This document shows positions 16,604 to 24,890 of a DNA stretch of 64,000 nt, one piece after another (positions within the stretch are counted from its first letter, which is position 1; the number at the start of each line of letters is the position of its first letter). The DNA comes from Pseudomonas allokribbensis (GTDB taxonomy: Bacteria; Pseudomonadota; Gammaproteobacteria; Pseudomonadales; Pseudomonadaceae): contig NZ_CP062252.1 of assembly GCF_014863605.1 (NCBI RefSeq), forward strand, positions 5,681,501-5,745,500, in the 5' to 3' direction. The notes under the pieces are model-generated. The model searched no databases, had not been told where the DNA came from, and saw only the letters and a list, made by a program, of their open reading frames with translations. Both the position numbers and the translations under genes were made by a program.

Positions 16604-17524
16604 ATGCCATTGCCGTTGATCTACCACGAAGACTACAGCCCCGAGTTTCCGGCGGATCACCGCTTTCCCATGGACAAGTTCCGCCTGCTGCGCGATCACC
16701 TGGTGGACAGCGGTCTGACCCGCGACGAAGACCTGCTGCGCCCTGAACTGTGCCCTGCCGACATCCTCGCCCTGGCCCATGACCGCGGTTATATCGAACG
16801 CTACATGAGTGGCGAGTTGTCCCGTGAAGACCAGCGGCGTCTCGGCCTGCCATGGAACGAAGCACTGGCCCGGCGCACGGTGCGGGCCGTCGGCGGTTCG
16901 ATTCTGGCAGCGGAAAAAGCGCTGGAACATGGTCTGGCCTGTCACCTCGCCGGTGGCACTCATCACGCCCACTACGACTACCCCGCCGGGTTCTGCATCT
17001 TCAATGACCTGGCGATCATCAGCCACTATCTGCTGCAAAGCGGCCGGGTGAACCGGGTGCTGATCTTCGATTGCGACGTGCATCAGGGCGACGGAACTGC
17101 ACGGATTCTGCACAACACCCCGGAAGCGATCACCGTTTCCCTGCACTGCGAAAAGAACTTTCCCGCACGCAAAGCCGAAAGCGACTGGGACATTCCGCTG
17201 CCCAACGGCATGGGCGATACCGATTACCTGAAAGTGGTCGACGATGCGCTCAACTACCTGCTGCCGCTGTATCAACCGGATCTGGTGCTGTACGACGCCG
17301 GTGTCGACGTACACAAGGACGACGCCCTCGGTTATCTGCAACTGACTGACGAAGGTGTCGCCGCCCGCGACGAAAGCGTGATGCGCCACTGTCTGGGCCG
17401 CGACATCCCGGTGGTCGGGGTGATCGGCGGCGGTTACAGCAAGGATCGCCAGGCCTTGGCCCGCCGTCACGGCATCCTTCATCACAGTGCGCAGCGCGTC
17501 TGGCAGTCATCGGGTTGTCATTGA
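16604..17524 (+). CDS. Histone-deacetylase-family protein (class-II/AcuC-like hydrolase)
   Basis: 306 aa cytoplasmic zinc amidohydrolase. HHAHYDYPAGFCIFNDLAI carries the tandem histidine charge relay; FDCDVHQGDGTA provides the Asp and His zinc ligands; YDAGVDVHKDDALG supplies the second Asp. All metal ligands are therefore intact. Bacterial members deacetylate acetylpolyamines or acetyl-lysine proteins. It stands next to, and divergent from, a GNAT acetyltransferase, which may be a coincidence. The substrate is unknown. Confidence 0.9.
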   Translation: MPLPLIYHEDYSPEFPADHRFPMDKFRLLRDHLVDSGLTRDEDLLRPELCPADILALAHDRGYIERYMSGELSREDQRRLGLPWNEALARRTVRAVGGSILAAEKALEHGLACHLAGGTHHAHYDYPAGFCIFNDLAIISHYLLQSGRVNRVLIFDCDVHQGDGTARILHNTPEAITVSLHCEKNFPARKAESDWDIPLPNGMGDTDYLKVVDDALNYLLPLYQPDLVLYDAGVDVHKDDALGYLQLTDEGVAARDESVMRHCLGRDIPVVGVIGGGYSKDRQALARRHGILHHSAQRVWQSSGCH

Positions 17525-17561
17525 GTTGTGCTGCGTTACCCACAATGGCTGTGGAACGGCC

Positions 17562-17570
17562 TGTGGATAA
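17562..17570 (-). promoter_or_regulatory. DnaA-box-like sequence in the gap before the flavoprotein gene
   Basis: TGTGGATAA is the complement of the consensus DnaA box TTATCCACA. Two more perfect copies lie at 18097-18105 and 18536-18544 in the next gene. Function at this site is not established. Apart from this box nothing else was recognised in the gap 17525-17699. Confidence 0.35.
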
Positions 17571-17699
17571 CCTGAGCGAAACGGACTACAGCCCACGCTG
17601 AACATGGCCTGCAGCAAGCTGGTTGTTTTTTGATCAGGCCTGACGATGGCCGCTGCTGCTAGAATGCGCGGCTTATTCCGCCACGCTATTGCCGCTGCC

Positions 17700-18941
17700 A
17701 TGACTCAGACTTCCGCCGCCCCTTCCGCTCACGTCGCCATCATCGGCGGTGGCCCCGCCGGCCTGATGGCCGCCGAAGTGCTGAGCCAGGCCGGAGTCCG
17801 CGTCGATTTGTACGACGGCATGCCCTCGGTGGGCCGCAAGTTCCTGCTGGCCGGGGTCGGCGGCATGAACATCACCCATTCCGAAGCCTACCCGGCGTTC
17901 CTCTCGCGCTACGCCGAACGCGCCCCGAACATCGCCCCGTTGCTGCGCGCGTTCGACGCCGATGCACTGTGCCGCTGGATTCACGAACTGGGCATTGAAA
18001 CCTTCATCGGCAGCTCGGGCCGGGTGTTCCCCACCGACATGAAAGCCGCGCCGTTGCTCCGTGCCTGGCTCAAGCGCCTGCGCGACAGCGGCGTGGTTAT
18101 CCACACCCGCCACCGCTGGCTCGGCTGGGATGAAAAGGGTGCGTTGCGCATCGACAGCCCGGAGGGCGAGAAAACCCTCAACCCCGACGCCACCCTGCTC
18201 GCCCTCGGCGGTGGCAGTTGGTCGCGGCTGGGCTCCGACGGTGCGTGGATGCTGCCGCTGGAGCAACGCGGTGTAGGACTGGCGCCGTTGCAGCCGAGCA
18301 ATTGCGGCTTCGAGGTGCAGGCCTGGAGCGAAGTGCTGGTCAGCAAATTCGCCGGCGCGCCGCTGAAAAATATCGCCATCGGTTTGAACGACGATGTTCC
18401 GCGTCTGGGTGAATGCGTGATCACTGCGACCGGAATCGAGGGCAGTTTGATTTACGCGCTCTCAGCGCCGATTCGTGAGGCGATCAATGTGCACGGTGCA
18501 GCGACTATTCACATCGACCTGCTGCCCGGCCGACCTGTGGATAAATTGCAGGCGGCATTGAGCAAACCAAGGGGTTCGCGCTCGATGGCCAAGCATCTGC
18601 ACAGTCAGGTCGGGATTGATGGGGTGAAAGCGGCGTTGCTGCGTGAACTCACTGACGCCGCAACCTTTGCCGATCCGGCGCTGCTGGCCCGGGCGATCAA
18701 GGCCTTGCCGCTGACCTTGGTGAAAACCCGTCCGCTGGACGAAGCGATCAGCAGTGCCGGTGGCGTGACGTTCGAGGCGATGGATGAGCGGCTGATGCTC
18801 AAGGCGTTGCCGGGGGTGTTCTGTGCGGGGGAGATGCTGGATTGGGAAGCGCCGACTGGCGGGTATTTGCTGACGGCGTGTTTTGCCAGTGGCCGGGCGG
18901 CCGGAGCTGGAATGCTGGACTGGTTGAAACAGCGCAACTGA
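17700..18941 (+). CDS. FAD-dependent oxidoreductase (HI0933/TIGR03862-like flavoprotein)
   Basis: 413 aa from the ATG before TQTSAAPSAHVAIIGGGPAGLMAAEVL; an in-frame start at 17646 would add 18 residues not typical of the family. The N-terminal IIGGGPAGLMAAEVLSQAG is the dinucleotide-binding fold for FAD. GRKFLLAGVGGMNITHSE and the C-terminal GEMLDWEAPTGGYLLTACFASGRAAG are hallmarks of the HI0933/YhiN group. The reaction catalysed by the family is unknown. No functional link to the flanking deacetylase or helicase is apparent. Confidence 0.92.
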   Translation: MTQTSAAPSAHVAIIGGGPAGLMAAEVLSQAGVRVDLYDGMPSVGRKFLLAGVGGMNITHSEAYPAFLSRYAERAPNIAPLLRAFDADALCRWIHELGIETFIGSSGRVFPTDMKAAPLLRAWLKRLRDSGVVIHTRHRWLGWDEKGALRIDSPEGEKTLNPDATLLALGGGSWSRLGSDGAWMLPLEQRGVGLAPLQPSNCGFEVQAWSEVLVSKFAGAPLKNIAIGLNDDVPRLGECVITATGIEGSLIYALSAPIREAINVHGAATIHIDLLPGRPVDKLQAALSKPRGSRSMAKHLHSQVGIDGVKAALLRELTDAATFADPALLARAIKALPLTLVKTRPLDEAISSAGGVTFEAMDERLMLKALPGVFCAGEMLDWEAPTGGYLLTACFASGRAAGAGMLDWLKQRN

Positions 18942-18966
18942 TCGTTCCCGCATTGCACGGGAACGA
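18942..18966. terminator. Hairpin between flavoprotein gene and rhlE
   Basis: TCGTTCCCG and CGGGAACGA form a nine-base stem in the 38-bp gap between two convergent genes. No clear T-run. Confidence 0.5.
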
Positions 18967-18979
18967 CCCAATCTAATGC

Positions 18980-20320
18980 TTAAGGCTTACGCTTGCGCGG
19001 CCCGGTATTGAACACCGGCACCTTGCGCACAGGCTTGATCGCCACCTCCGGCGCCGGGGTATCCCCGCTGTCCACCCACTTGCCCAGATTGCGCTTGCCA
19101 CCGCCACCACCGGAAGCCTTCGGCTTTTTCGGTTTCTTCGGCTTCTTGATCACCTGGCCACTGGCATCGGTGTCCGGCACACGGTGCTCCGGCACGAAGT
19201 CCGGTTCGATCTCGCGCTTCAACGTGCTGCGGGTCAGCATTTCAATGGCCGACAACATGTTCACTTCATCGGCACACACCAACGAAATCGCCTCACCGGT
19301 CGCACCTGCGCGGCCAGTCCGGCCGATGCGGTGGATGTAATCCTCGGCAACGATCGGCAGATCAAAGTTGACCACCAACGGCAGGTCTTCGATATCCAGA
19401 CCACGGGCGGCGACGTCGGTGGCCACCAGAATCTGCACTTCGCTCATTTTGAAACGGTCCAGCGCCCGCTGCCGGGTCGCTTGCGGCTTGTCGCCGTGGA
19501 TGCCGTCGGCATTCACGCCCAGGCCCTGGAGCTTCTCGACCAGCGCGTCCACACCATTACGGGTCTTGGCGAACACCAGCACCTGCTTCCACTTGTTCTT
19601 GCGCATCAGGTGCACGAACAGTTCCGGCTTGCGCTTCTTGTCCACCGTCACCACCCACTGCTTGACGGTGTTGGCGGCCACGTTGCGCGGGCTGACTTCG
19701 ATGCTCAGCGGATCGTTGAGCATCTGCCCGGCCAGCAGGCGGATGTCATCGGAGAAGGTCGCGGAGAACAGCAGCGTCTGACGTTTCTTCGGCAGCGCGC
19801 GGTAAATGTTCGCCAGCTCCTCGGAAAAGCCCAGGTCGAGCATGCGGTCGGCTTCGTCCAGCACCAGGGTTTGCAGCTGATTGAATTTCAGCGCCTTCTG
19901 GCGGAACAGGTCGAGCAAACGGCCCGGGGTTGCCACCAGCAGATCGACGCCGCCGCGCAGCTTCATCATCTGCGGGTTGATGCTGACGCCGCCGTACACC
20001 GCGTAAGTGCGCAACGGCAGGTTTTCGGCGTACTGGCGCACGGCTTCGTGGACTTGCTCGGCCAGCTCGCGGGTCGGTACCAGGATCAATGCACGGACCG
20101 AGTTGGCAGCGACTTTCGGCCCTTCCATGCTCAGCAGCTGCAACAGCGGCAAGGCGAAACCGGCGGTCTTGCCGGTGCCGGTCTGGGCTGCGGCCATCAG
20201 GTCGCGACCGGCCAGCACGGCCGGAATGGCTTGCGCCTGCACCGGCGTCGGGGTCTGGTAGCCGAGCTTCTCGAGGGAGCGCAGCAAGGGTTCGATCAGG
20301 CCAAGGGTGGCGAAAGTCAT
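18980..20320 (-). CDS. rhlE: DEAD-box ATP-dependent RNA helicase RhlE
   Basis: 446 aa RNA helicase involved in RNA remodelling and ribosome assembly. All core motifs are in order: Q-motif (TFATLGLIEPLLRSLEKLGYQTPTPVQAQAIP), AAQTGTGKTAGF, PTRELAEQV, TPGRLLD, DEADRMLD, SATFSD, then in domain 2 VLVFAKTR, VATDVAARGLDIEDL and HRIGRTGRAG. The C-terminal tail is basic and lysine/proline-rich (KKPKKPKKPKASGGGGGKRNLGK), typical of RhlE and thought to bind RNA. Single gene, convergent with the flavoprotein gene. Confidence 0.93.
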   Translation of the reverse strand: MTFATLGLIEPLLRSLEKLGYQTPTPVQAQAIPAVLAGRDLMAAAQTGTGKTAGFALPLLQLLSMEGPKVAANSVRALILVPTRELAEQVHEAVRQYAENLPLRTYAVYGGVSINPQMMKLRGGVDLLVATPGRLLDLFRQKALKFNQLQTLVLDEADRMLDLGFSEELANIYRALPKKRQTLLFSATFSDDIRLLAGQMLNDPLSIEVSPRNVAANTVKQWVVTVDKKRKPELFVHLMRKNKWKQVLVFAKTRNGVDALVEKLQGLGVNADGIHGDKPQATRQRALDRFKMSEVQILVATDVAARGLDIEDLPLVVNFDLPIVAEDYIHRIGRTGRAGATGEAISLVCADEVNMLSAIEMLTRSTLKREIEPDFVPEHRVPDTDASGQVIKKPKKPKKPKASGGGGGKRNLGKWVDSGDTPAPEVAIKPVRKVPVFNTGPRKRKP

Positions 20321-20373
20321 GGGAGTACCGTAGGAAAAATCAGAGCAAAGTGTGCGATGGCGCGCAGTTTACC

Positions 20374-21339
20374 CTAATTCGCACGCTGCTCCGTCGCTAT
20401 GGCCTTCGTTGCGGCAGCCGGCTCGGTGACCACCGGCAGCTGCCGTGGGCGGCGCCACTGCGGCAGACCGATCAGCACCACCGCGCCGATGATCACCAGC
20501 ATCGCCAACGCCTCTTCGATCCCGATGGTCTCGCCGACAAACACGATCCCCAGCAACACCGCCACCGCCGGGTTCACATAGGCATAACTGGTGGCCGCCG
20601 CCGGGCGAACGTTTTTCAACAGATACATGTAGGCGTTGAAAGCGATGATCGAGCCGAAGAAGATCAGGTACGCCAGCGCCAGCCAGCCTTCCAGTGGCGG
20701 CATGGCCTGCAGGTGTTCACCGCTCGCCGCGCTGCCGATCAACAGCACCACGCCGCCCACCAGCATTTCCACGGCACTGGCCATTGCGCCCTGGGGCAAC
20801 GGCAGGTGCTTGCTCCACACCGAACCAAACGCCCAGCTCGCCGCCGCGAAAATCAGCAACGCCGCGCCCAGCGGGCTCGATTGCAGGTTGGAGCCCATGT
20901 TGAGCATCGCGATGCCGATAATCCCCATCGCCACCCCGGCCCATTCCAGACGCGTGTTGCGAGCGCCCCAGAAATAACCGCAGAGCAAGGTAAACAGCGG
21001 CACCGTCGCCACTGCCAGTGCGGCAACACCCGACGCCACACCGCTGTGTTCGGCCAGGGTCACCGCACCATTGCCGAAACTGAGCAACAGAATCCCGATG
21101 ATCCCCGCCGCTTTCCACTGCGCCCAGGTCGGCGCCGGTGCCCCGCGCCAGCGCAGGAACGCGTACATCAGGCTGCCGGCGATCACGAAGCGCACGCCGC
21201 CTAGCATCAGCGGCGGCCAGTATTCGACGCCGATGCGGATCACCAGATAGGTCGATCCCCAAATCACGTACAACGCAAAAAACGCGGCGATCAGCGGCAA
21301 GGAAAAACGGCGCACGGCAGACATGAGACGACTCGACAT
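20374..21339 (-). CDS. DMT-superfamily (EamA) exporter, YedA-like
   Basis: 321 aa when started at MSSRLMSAVRRF; a second ATG five codons later (21324) is equally possible and neither has a strong ribosome binding site. The upstream frame to 21507 runs into the divergent Lrp gene and is rejected. About ten transmembrane segments in two EamA repeats; ALYVIWGSTYLVIRIGVEYWPPLMLGGVRFVIAG is the classic EamA start. Divergent from an Lrp-type regulator at 21488, so amino-acid export under Lrp control is a reasonable guess. Confidence 0.87.
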   Translation of the reverse strand: MSSRLMSAVRRFSLPLIAAFFALYVIWGSTYLVIRIGVEYWPPLMLGGVRFVIAGSLMYAFLRWRGAPAPTWAQWKAAGIIGILLLSFGNGAVTLAEHSGVASGVAALAVATVPLFTLLCGYFWGARNTRLEWAGVAMGIIGIAMLNMGSNLQSSPLGAALLIFAAASWAFGSVWSKHLPLPQGAMASAVEMLVGGVVLLIGSAASGEHLQAMPPLEGWLALAYLIFFGSIIAFNAYMYLLKNVRPAAATSYAYVNPAVAVLLGIVFVGETIGIEEALAMLVIIGAVVLIGLPQWRRPRQLPVVTEPAAATKAIATEQRAN

Positions 21340-21487
21340 CAAGGCAGGGAGACTGGTTATTCTAGAAAGGCCAACCGCTAAAAATAAGTTACAAAACCTG
21401 TTTATAGCGCCGGTACACTTTTGAAAACACGGAGATCGACGGCCAAAACCGCGATTTCGAAAGTCTGGCATTTTCAGGAGTCCGACC

Positions 21488-21940
21488 TTGGACAAATACG
21501 ACCGCATGCTGCTCAGCGCCCTGCTCGAAAACGGTCGCGCGTCCTACGCCGATCTCGCGCGCAAAGTGAACCTCTCCGCCCCCGCCGTCGCCGAGCGCGT
21601 GGCCAAACTGGAGGCCAGCGGCGTCATCACCGGCTACTCGGCCAAGGTCGACATGGCCAAGCTCGGCCTGCCGATCCAGTGCGTCATCGAACTGCGCCTG
21701 AACCAGCACGGCAACCCGAAGGTGTACGACGAACTGATCAGAATTCCGCAACTCACCGAATGCCACCGCGTCACCGGCGACCCGTGCGTGATCATGCAGG
21801 CCGCCGTGGGCTCGATGACCGAGCTGGAAGAGCTGATCAACCGGGTGGCGAAATTCGGGTTCAGCAAGACGTCGATCGTGTTGTCGAGTGCGATAGAGAA
21901 GCGGGTGCCGTTGGGGCATATCGAAGGCAACGGCAAATAA
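21488..21940 (+). CDS. Lrp/AsnC-family transcriptional regulator
   Basis: 150 aa with a TTG start preceded by CAGGAG at a good distance. Residues ~1-60 are the helix-turn-helix (DRMLLSALLENGRASYADLARKVNLSAPAVAERVAKLEASGVI), and ~65-145 the RAM/AsnC effector domain (VIELRLNQHGNPKVYDEL...VTGDPCVIMQAAVGSMTELEELI). Divergent from the EamA exporter gene with 148 bp between the starts, the usual layout for an Lrp-type regulator controlling an amino-acid exporter. The effector is unknown. Confidence 0.92.
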   Translation: MDKYDRMLLSALLENGRASYADLARKVNLSAPAVAERVAKLEASGVITGYSAKVDMAKLGLPIQCVIELRLNQHGNPKVYDELIRIPQLTECHRVTGDPCVIMQAAVGSMTELEELINRVAKFGFSKTSIVLSSAIEKRVPLGHIEGNGK

Positions 21941-22591
21941 TCAGCGAAATCGCTGAAGATGCTCCCGAACCTTCGCCGCCGGTACTTTCTGCAACTTGCA
22001 AAGCAGGTCATGGGACAACTCCCGCACCCCATGCTTGCACCGCAACTCATCCGCCAGATGCGCCAGCAGGTTCGCCGCCATCTCCGCATCCGCCATCGCC
22101 CGGTGGGCCTGACCGGTATGTGGCAGTTGGGCGAAGGTCGTGAGCGTGCCGAGCTTGTGGTTCGGCGCCGCCGGCATCAGGCGACGGGCCAGCAGCAGCG
22201 AACAGGCAAAGTTCTGCAGGCGGGTGCGTTTGATCCGGCCCAGTTCAAAGTCCCAGAACTTCTGGTCGAACGCGGCGTTGTGCGCCAGCAGGGGCGTGCA
22301 GCCGACGAATTCGTTGACTTCGTTCATCACTTGCTCGGCCGAAGGCGCGGTGCGCAGCATGGCGTTGCTGATGCCGGTGAGTTGTTCGATGAAGGCTGGG
22401 ACGCGTACGCCGGCGTTCATCAGGCTCTGGTAACGCTCGACGATGCGGCCGTTTTCCAGCATGACCACGGCGATTTCCGTGGCCCGGCAGCTGCTGCTCG
22501 GCGAGATGCCGGTGGTTTCAAAGTCGATGACTGCAATGCGTTCCAAACCGGGTTGTACTCCGTCCAAATCAAGTCTTGAGCTTGCGCTCAA
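21941..22591 (-). CDS. DnaQ-like 3'-5' exonuclease
   Basis: 216 aa. VIDFETTGISP is exonuclease motif I (Asp, Glu), PLLAHNAAFDQKFWDFEL motif II and HRAMADAEMAANLL motif III, so the DEDDh catalytic residues are present. It resembles the proofreading exonuclease domain of DNA polymerase III (epsilon/PolC-type). The start is a TTG whose last two bases with the next A form the TGA stop of the NYN gene, so it depends on coupled translation. It is convergent with, and starts immediately next to, the end of the Lrp gene. Confidence 0.9.
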   Translation of the reverse strand: MSASSRLDLDGVQPGLERIAVIDFETTGISPSSSCRATEIAVVMLENGRIVERYQSLMNAGVRVPAFIEQLTGISNAMLRTAPSAEQVMNEVNEFVGCTPLLAHNAAFDQKFWDFELGRIKRTRLQNFACSLLLARRLMPAAPNHKLGTLTTFAQLPHTGQAHRAMADAEMAANLLAHLADELRCKHGVRELSHDLLCKLQKVPAAKVREHLQRFR

Positions 22592-23067
22592 TTTTTCAAC
22601 AGCAGCGCGCCTTCAATCGGCACATAACGGCTGGCGGCGCGGATCAGCGAGTTGGCGGTCAGGCCGGGAACGCCATAGGCCACCGCTTGCACGCCGTGTT
22701 TGTTGATGATGCGTTCGAGCAGCATGTCGAAGTCGCCATCACCGGAGGCCAGGACGATTTCGTCGACGTGGTCGGCGGCGTCCATGATGTCGAGGGTGAT
22801 GCCCACGTCCCAGTCGCCCTTGGCCGAGCCGTCGCTGCGCTGGATGTAGGGTTTGAGTTTCACGGTGAAACCGAGGTTGCGCAGGATCTGCTGGAACTGC
22901 TGCTGTTTGCTGTCGCCCCGGTCGATCGCATAGGCGTAGGCCTCGACGATCTGCCCGTCCTTGCTGATGTCCGCCCACAGTGCCGCGTAGTTGAAGTGGC
23001 AACCATAGGCCTGACGCACGGTGTAGTAGAGGTTCTGCACATCGGCGAACACTGCGATTTTTTTCAC
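22588..23067 (-). CDS. NYN-domain (LabA-like PIN) protein
   Basis: 159 aa. The whole protein is one NYN/LabA domain: FADVQNLYYTVRQAYG (first acidic residue), GDWDVGITLDIMDAADHVD and LASGDGDFDMLLERI supply the conserved aspartates of a PIN-like nuclease site. KKIAVFADVQNLYY is the usual N-terminus of bacterial LabA/DUF88 proteins. It is the first gene of a two-gene unit with the DnaQ-like exonuclease, with a four-base overlap. A combined endo- and exonuclease function in RNA turnover is an inference. Confidence 0.9.
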   Translation of the reverse strand: MKKIAVFADVQNLYYTVRQAYGCHFNYAALWADISKDGQIVEAYAYAIDRGDSKQQQFQQILRNLGFTVKLKPYIQRSDGSAKGDWDVGITLDIMDAADHVDEIVLASGDGDFDMLLERIINKHGVQAVAYGVPGLTANSLIRAASRYVPIEGALLLKN

Positions 23068-23169
23068 CGGAGTTCCTGTGAGCGCTGACGCGCATGAGCC
23101 GGATCAGGCACCAGGCCCGAAAAAGGCGCTCAGTATGCCAGCCCGAAGGAAGGTTCCGCGAATAATCGG

Positions 23170-23194
23170 CCCGGGGCGCTCAGGCGCCCCGGAC
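23170..23194. terminator. GC-rich hairpin after the DUF2076 gene
   Basis: Contains CGGGGCGCTCAGGCGCCCCG, a perfect stem with TCAG loop, just after the stop of the DUF2076 gene on the minus strand. The same 20 bases occur after lptE (60205-60224). Confidence 0.55.
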
Positions 23195-23204
23195 GAATGG
23201 TGAA

Positions 23205-23963
23205 TCAGACGAAGGAATCGTCGTCATCGAAGAACGATGAGTTGTCATCGCTGTAGTCGGTGTCGGTGAAGCCACCCTGGTTGTTGCCGAAGGAATCGTT
23301 GTTGGCCATGCGCTGGTCATCGCCCCAACCGTTATTACCCTGATCGGCCACTTGCGCAGGCTCTTCCTTGATCACTTCGACGATTTCTTCCGGCTGCTGG
23401 TTGTGATGGAACAGGCTGCTGATGCCTTGGGCCAGCATCACGCCACCGGCCACACCGGCCGCGGTTTTCAGGGCGCCGCCGAGGAAGCTGCTGCCCGCCG
23501 CCGGGGCCGCTTGCTGTTGGCCATAACCCGGTGGTGGCGCGCCAAAGTTCTGTTGTGGCGCGGGTGCACCGAAGTTCTGCTGCGGTGCCGGCTCACGCCA
23601 GCCGCCAGTAGAAGCCGGGGCGCTCTGGGTCGGCGCCGGGCGCGGACTGCTGCCACCGAAGATGCTCGACAGGAAACCACCGCCGCTCGGCGCCGGGGCA
23701 GCACTTTGCGCCTTGGCCGATTGCAGTTCGGCCTGCAGTTGCTGAACCTGTTGAGTCAGTTGTTTGTTCTGTTCGTCGAGGCTCTTGAGAGCAGCCTCCT
23801 GCACCAGAATCGCCTGGGTCATGAAATAGCCTGCGGCCGGCTGGCGCATCAGGTGTTCCTTGATCCGCGCTTCAGCCAGTGCGTCGCGCGGGGCTGCCTC
23901 CGTTTCGGCCTGCTGCAGCCGGGAAAACAGTCCATCGATCAGGGTTTGCTCTTCGCTGTTCAT
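23205..23963 (-). CDS. DUF2076-family protein
   Basis: 252 aa. The N-terminal ~85 residues (MNSEEQTLIDGLFSRLQQAETEAAPRDALAEARIKEHLMRQPAAGYFMTQAILVQEAALKSL) are the DUF2076 signature, followed by a short coiled coil (NKQLTQQVQQLQAELQSAK). The middle is low-complexity, rich in Pro, Ala and Gln, with a tandem PAPQQNFGA repeat (~125-143). A glycine-rich hydrophobic patch (FLGGALKTAAGVAGGVMLAQGISSLF) and a very acidic tail (DDNSSFFDDDDSFV) end the protein. No signal peptide. Function unknown; possibly membrane-associated. Confidence 0.85.
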   Translation of the reverse strand: MNSEEQTLIDGLFSRLQQAETEAAPRDALAEARIKEHLMRQPAAGYFMTQAILVQEAALKSLDEQNKQLTQQVQQLQAELQSAKAQSAAPAPSGGGFLSSIFGGSSPRPAPTQSAPASTGGWREPAPQQNFGAPAPQQNFGAPPPGYGQQQAAPAAGSSFLGGALKTAAGVAGGVMLAQGISSLFHHNQQPEEIVEVIKEEPAQVADQGNNGWGDDQRMANNDSFGNNQGGFTDTDYSDDNSSFFDDDDSFV

Positions 23964-23996
23964 GGCGACCTCGTAGATTGCCGGGGATAACGTTGC

Positions 23997-24037
23997 CCTC
24001 CTCCACAGTGGAGGAGGCGCACCTCTGTAATGGAGGC
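23997..24037. repeat. GGAGG-rich palindromes in the DUF2076/YciC divergent region
   Basis: A perfect palindrome with arms CCTCCTCCAC and GTGGAGGAGG (23997-24017) is followed by a second CCTC/GGAGG repeat to 24033. It lies 34 bases before the DUF2076 start, upstream of the probable ribosome binding site ACGAGG. Confidence 0.5.
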
Positions 24038-24141
24038 AGTGACAGAATGTTTCAATGGTCTTTACCGAACGTTTACGTTTGCGCCCGGCAGCACATCATC
24101 GGTTAAAGTGAGCCACTGTTTTTGACCTGCGATACCGACTG

Positions 24142-24816
24142 ATGAATGCCTTCGATGTGCTGCGTGACTCGCTGTATTTCTTTAAACGCAATCTGGTGCG
24201 GATCGTCCAGCTGTGCCTGCCGCTGGTGATCTTCGAAGCCGCGCTGCAACAAGTGGTCGATCGTGCCAGCGACCCGGACGGTTATTCGGCCATCAGCGTG
24301 ATCGTCGGCCTGCTGGTCTATCCGCTGTACACCGCCGCGCTGATCCTGTTTCTCGACGCCCGCACCCGTGGCGAATCCCCGCAAACCCTCGATCTGCTGG
24401 CGATGTCGGCGCGCCTGTGGCCGCGTTTCGCCGTGCTCACTGCGCTCAACACGATGTTGATCCTGCTGGGCCTGTCCCTGTATTTCCTGCCAGGCCTGTG
24501 GCTGATGGTCACCCTGGCCTTCGGTGAATACCTGCTGGTGCTGCGCGGCTACGGCCCGTTGCAGGCGATGAAGGAAAGCCTGCGCCTGAGCCGTGGGCAT
24601 TTCCTGCGGATTCTGGCGTGCATCCTCTGTGTGATGGGGCCGTTGTGGCTGCTCAAGGGCCTGACCTTGCAGGTCTATCCCGATCCGCAGAATCCGTTGA
24701 TCGCCGTGCTGATCGACAGTGGCCACAGCTTCCTGCAACTGTTCACCAGCGTGGTGCTGTTCCGCCTGTTCATGTTGATCAGCGAATTGCCCGACAAACG
24801 TGACGGAATAGTCTGA
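24142..24816 (+). CDS. YciC-family (UPF0259) inner-membrane protein
   Basis: 224 aa with about five to six hydrophobic helices. FDVLRDSLYFFKRNLVRIVQLCLPLVIFEAAL is the recognisable YciC N-terminus. RGYGPLQAMKESLRLSRGHFLRILACIL matches the conserved loop found in this group of integral membrane proteins. The function of YciC proteins is not established; an envelope role is generally assumed. It is divergent from the DUF2076 gene and 74 bp upstream of the EEP phosphatase gene, with which it may be transcribed. Confidence 0.85.
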   Translation: MNAFDVLRDSLYFFKRNLVRIVQLCLPLVIFEAALQQVVDRASDPDGYSAISVIVGLLVYPLYTAALILFLDARTRGESPQTLDLLAMSARLWPRFAVLTALNTMLILLGLSLYFLPGLWLMVTLAFGEYLLVLRGYGPLQAMKESLRLSRGHFLRILACILCVMGPLWLLKGLTLQVYPDPQNPLIAVLIDSGHSFLQLFTSVVLFRLFMLISELPDKRDGIV

Positions 24817-24890
24817 CCGCTCTGCGCTTGGGCTGAGCGACGGGTCTCGGGTATGCTCGGGACCACTTCCGTATCGCTATAAGCCGAGCC

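Noticed and set aside
15951..16865. 304-residue version of the GNAT gene
   Set aside because: The extra N-terminal part is antisense to the start of the deacetylase gene and lacks similarity; the internal ATG at 16520 has a good ribosome binding site.
24060..24141. Heat-shock-type promoter (TTGAAA with CCTCCATTA) upstream of the DUF2076 gene
   Set aside because: The second element departs too far from the consensus to be claimed.
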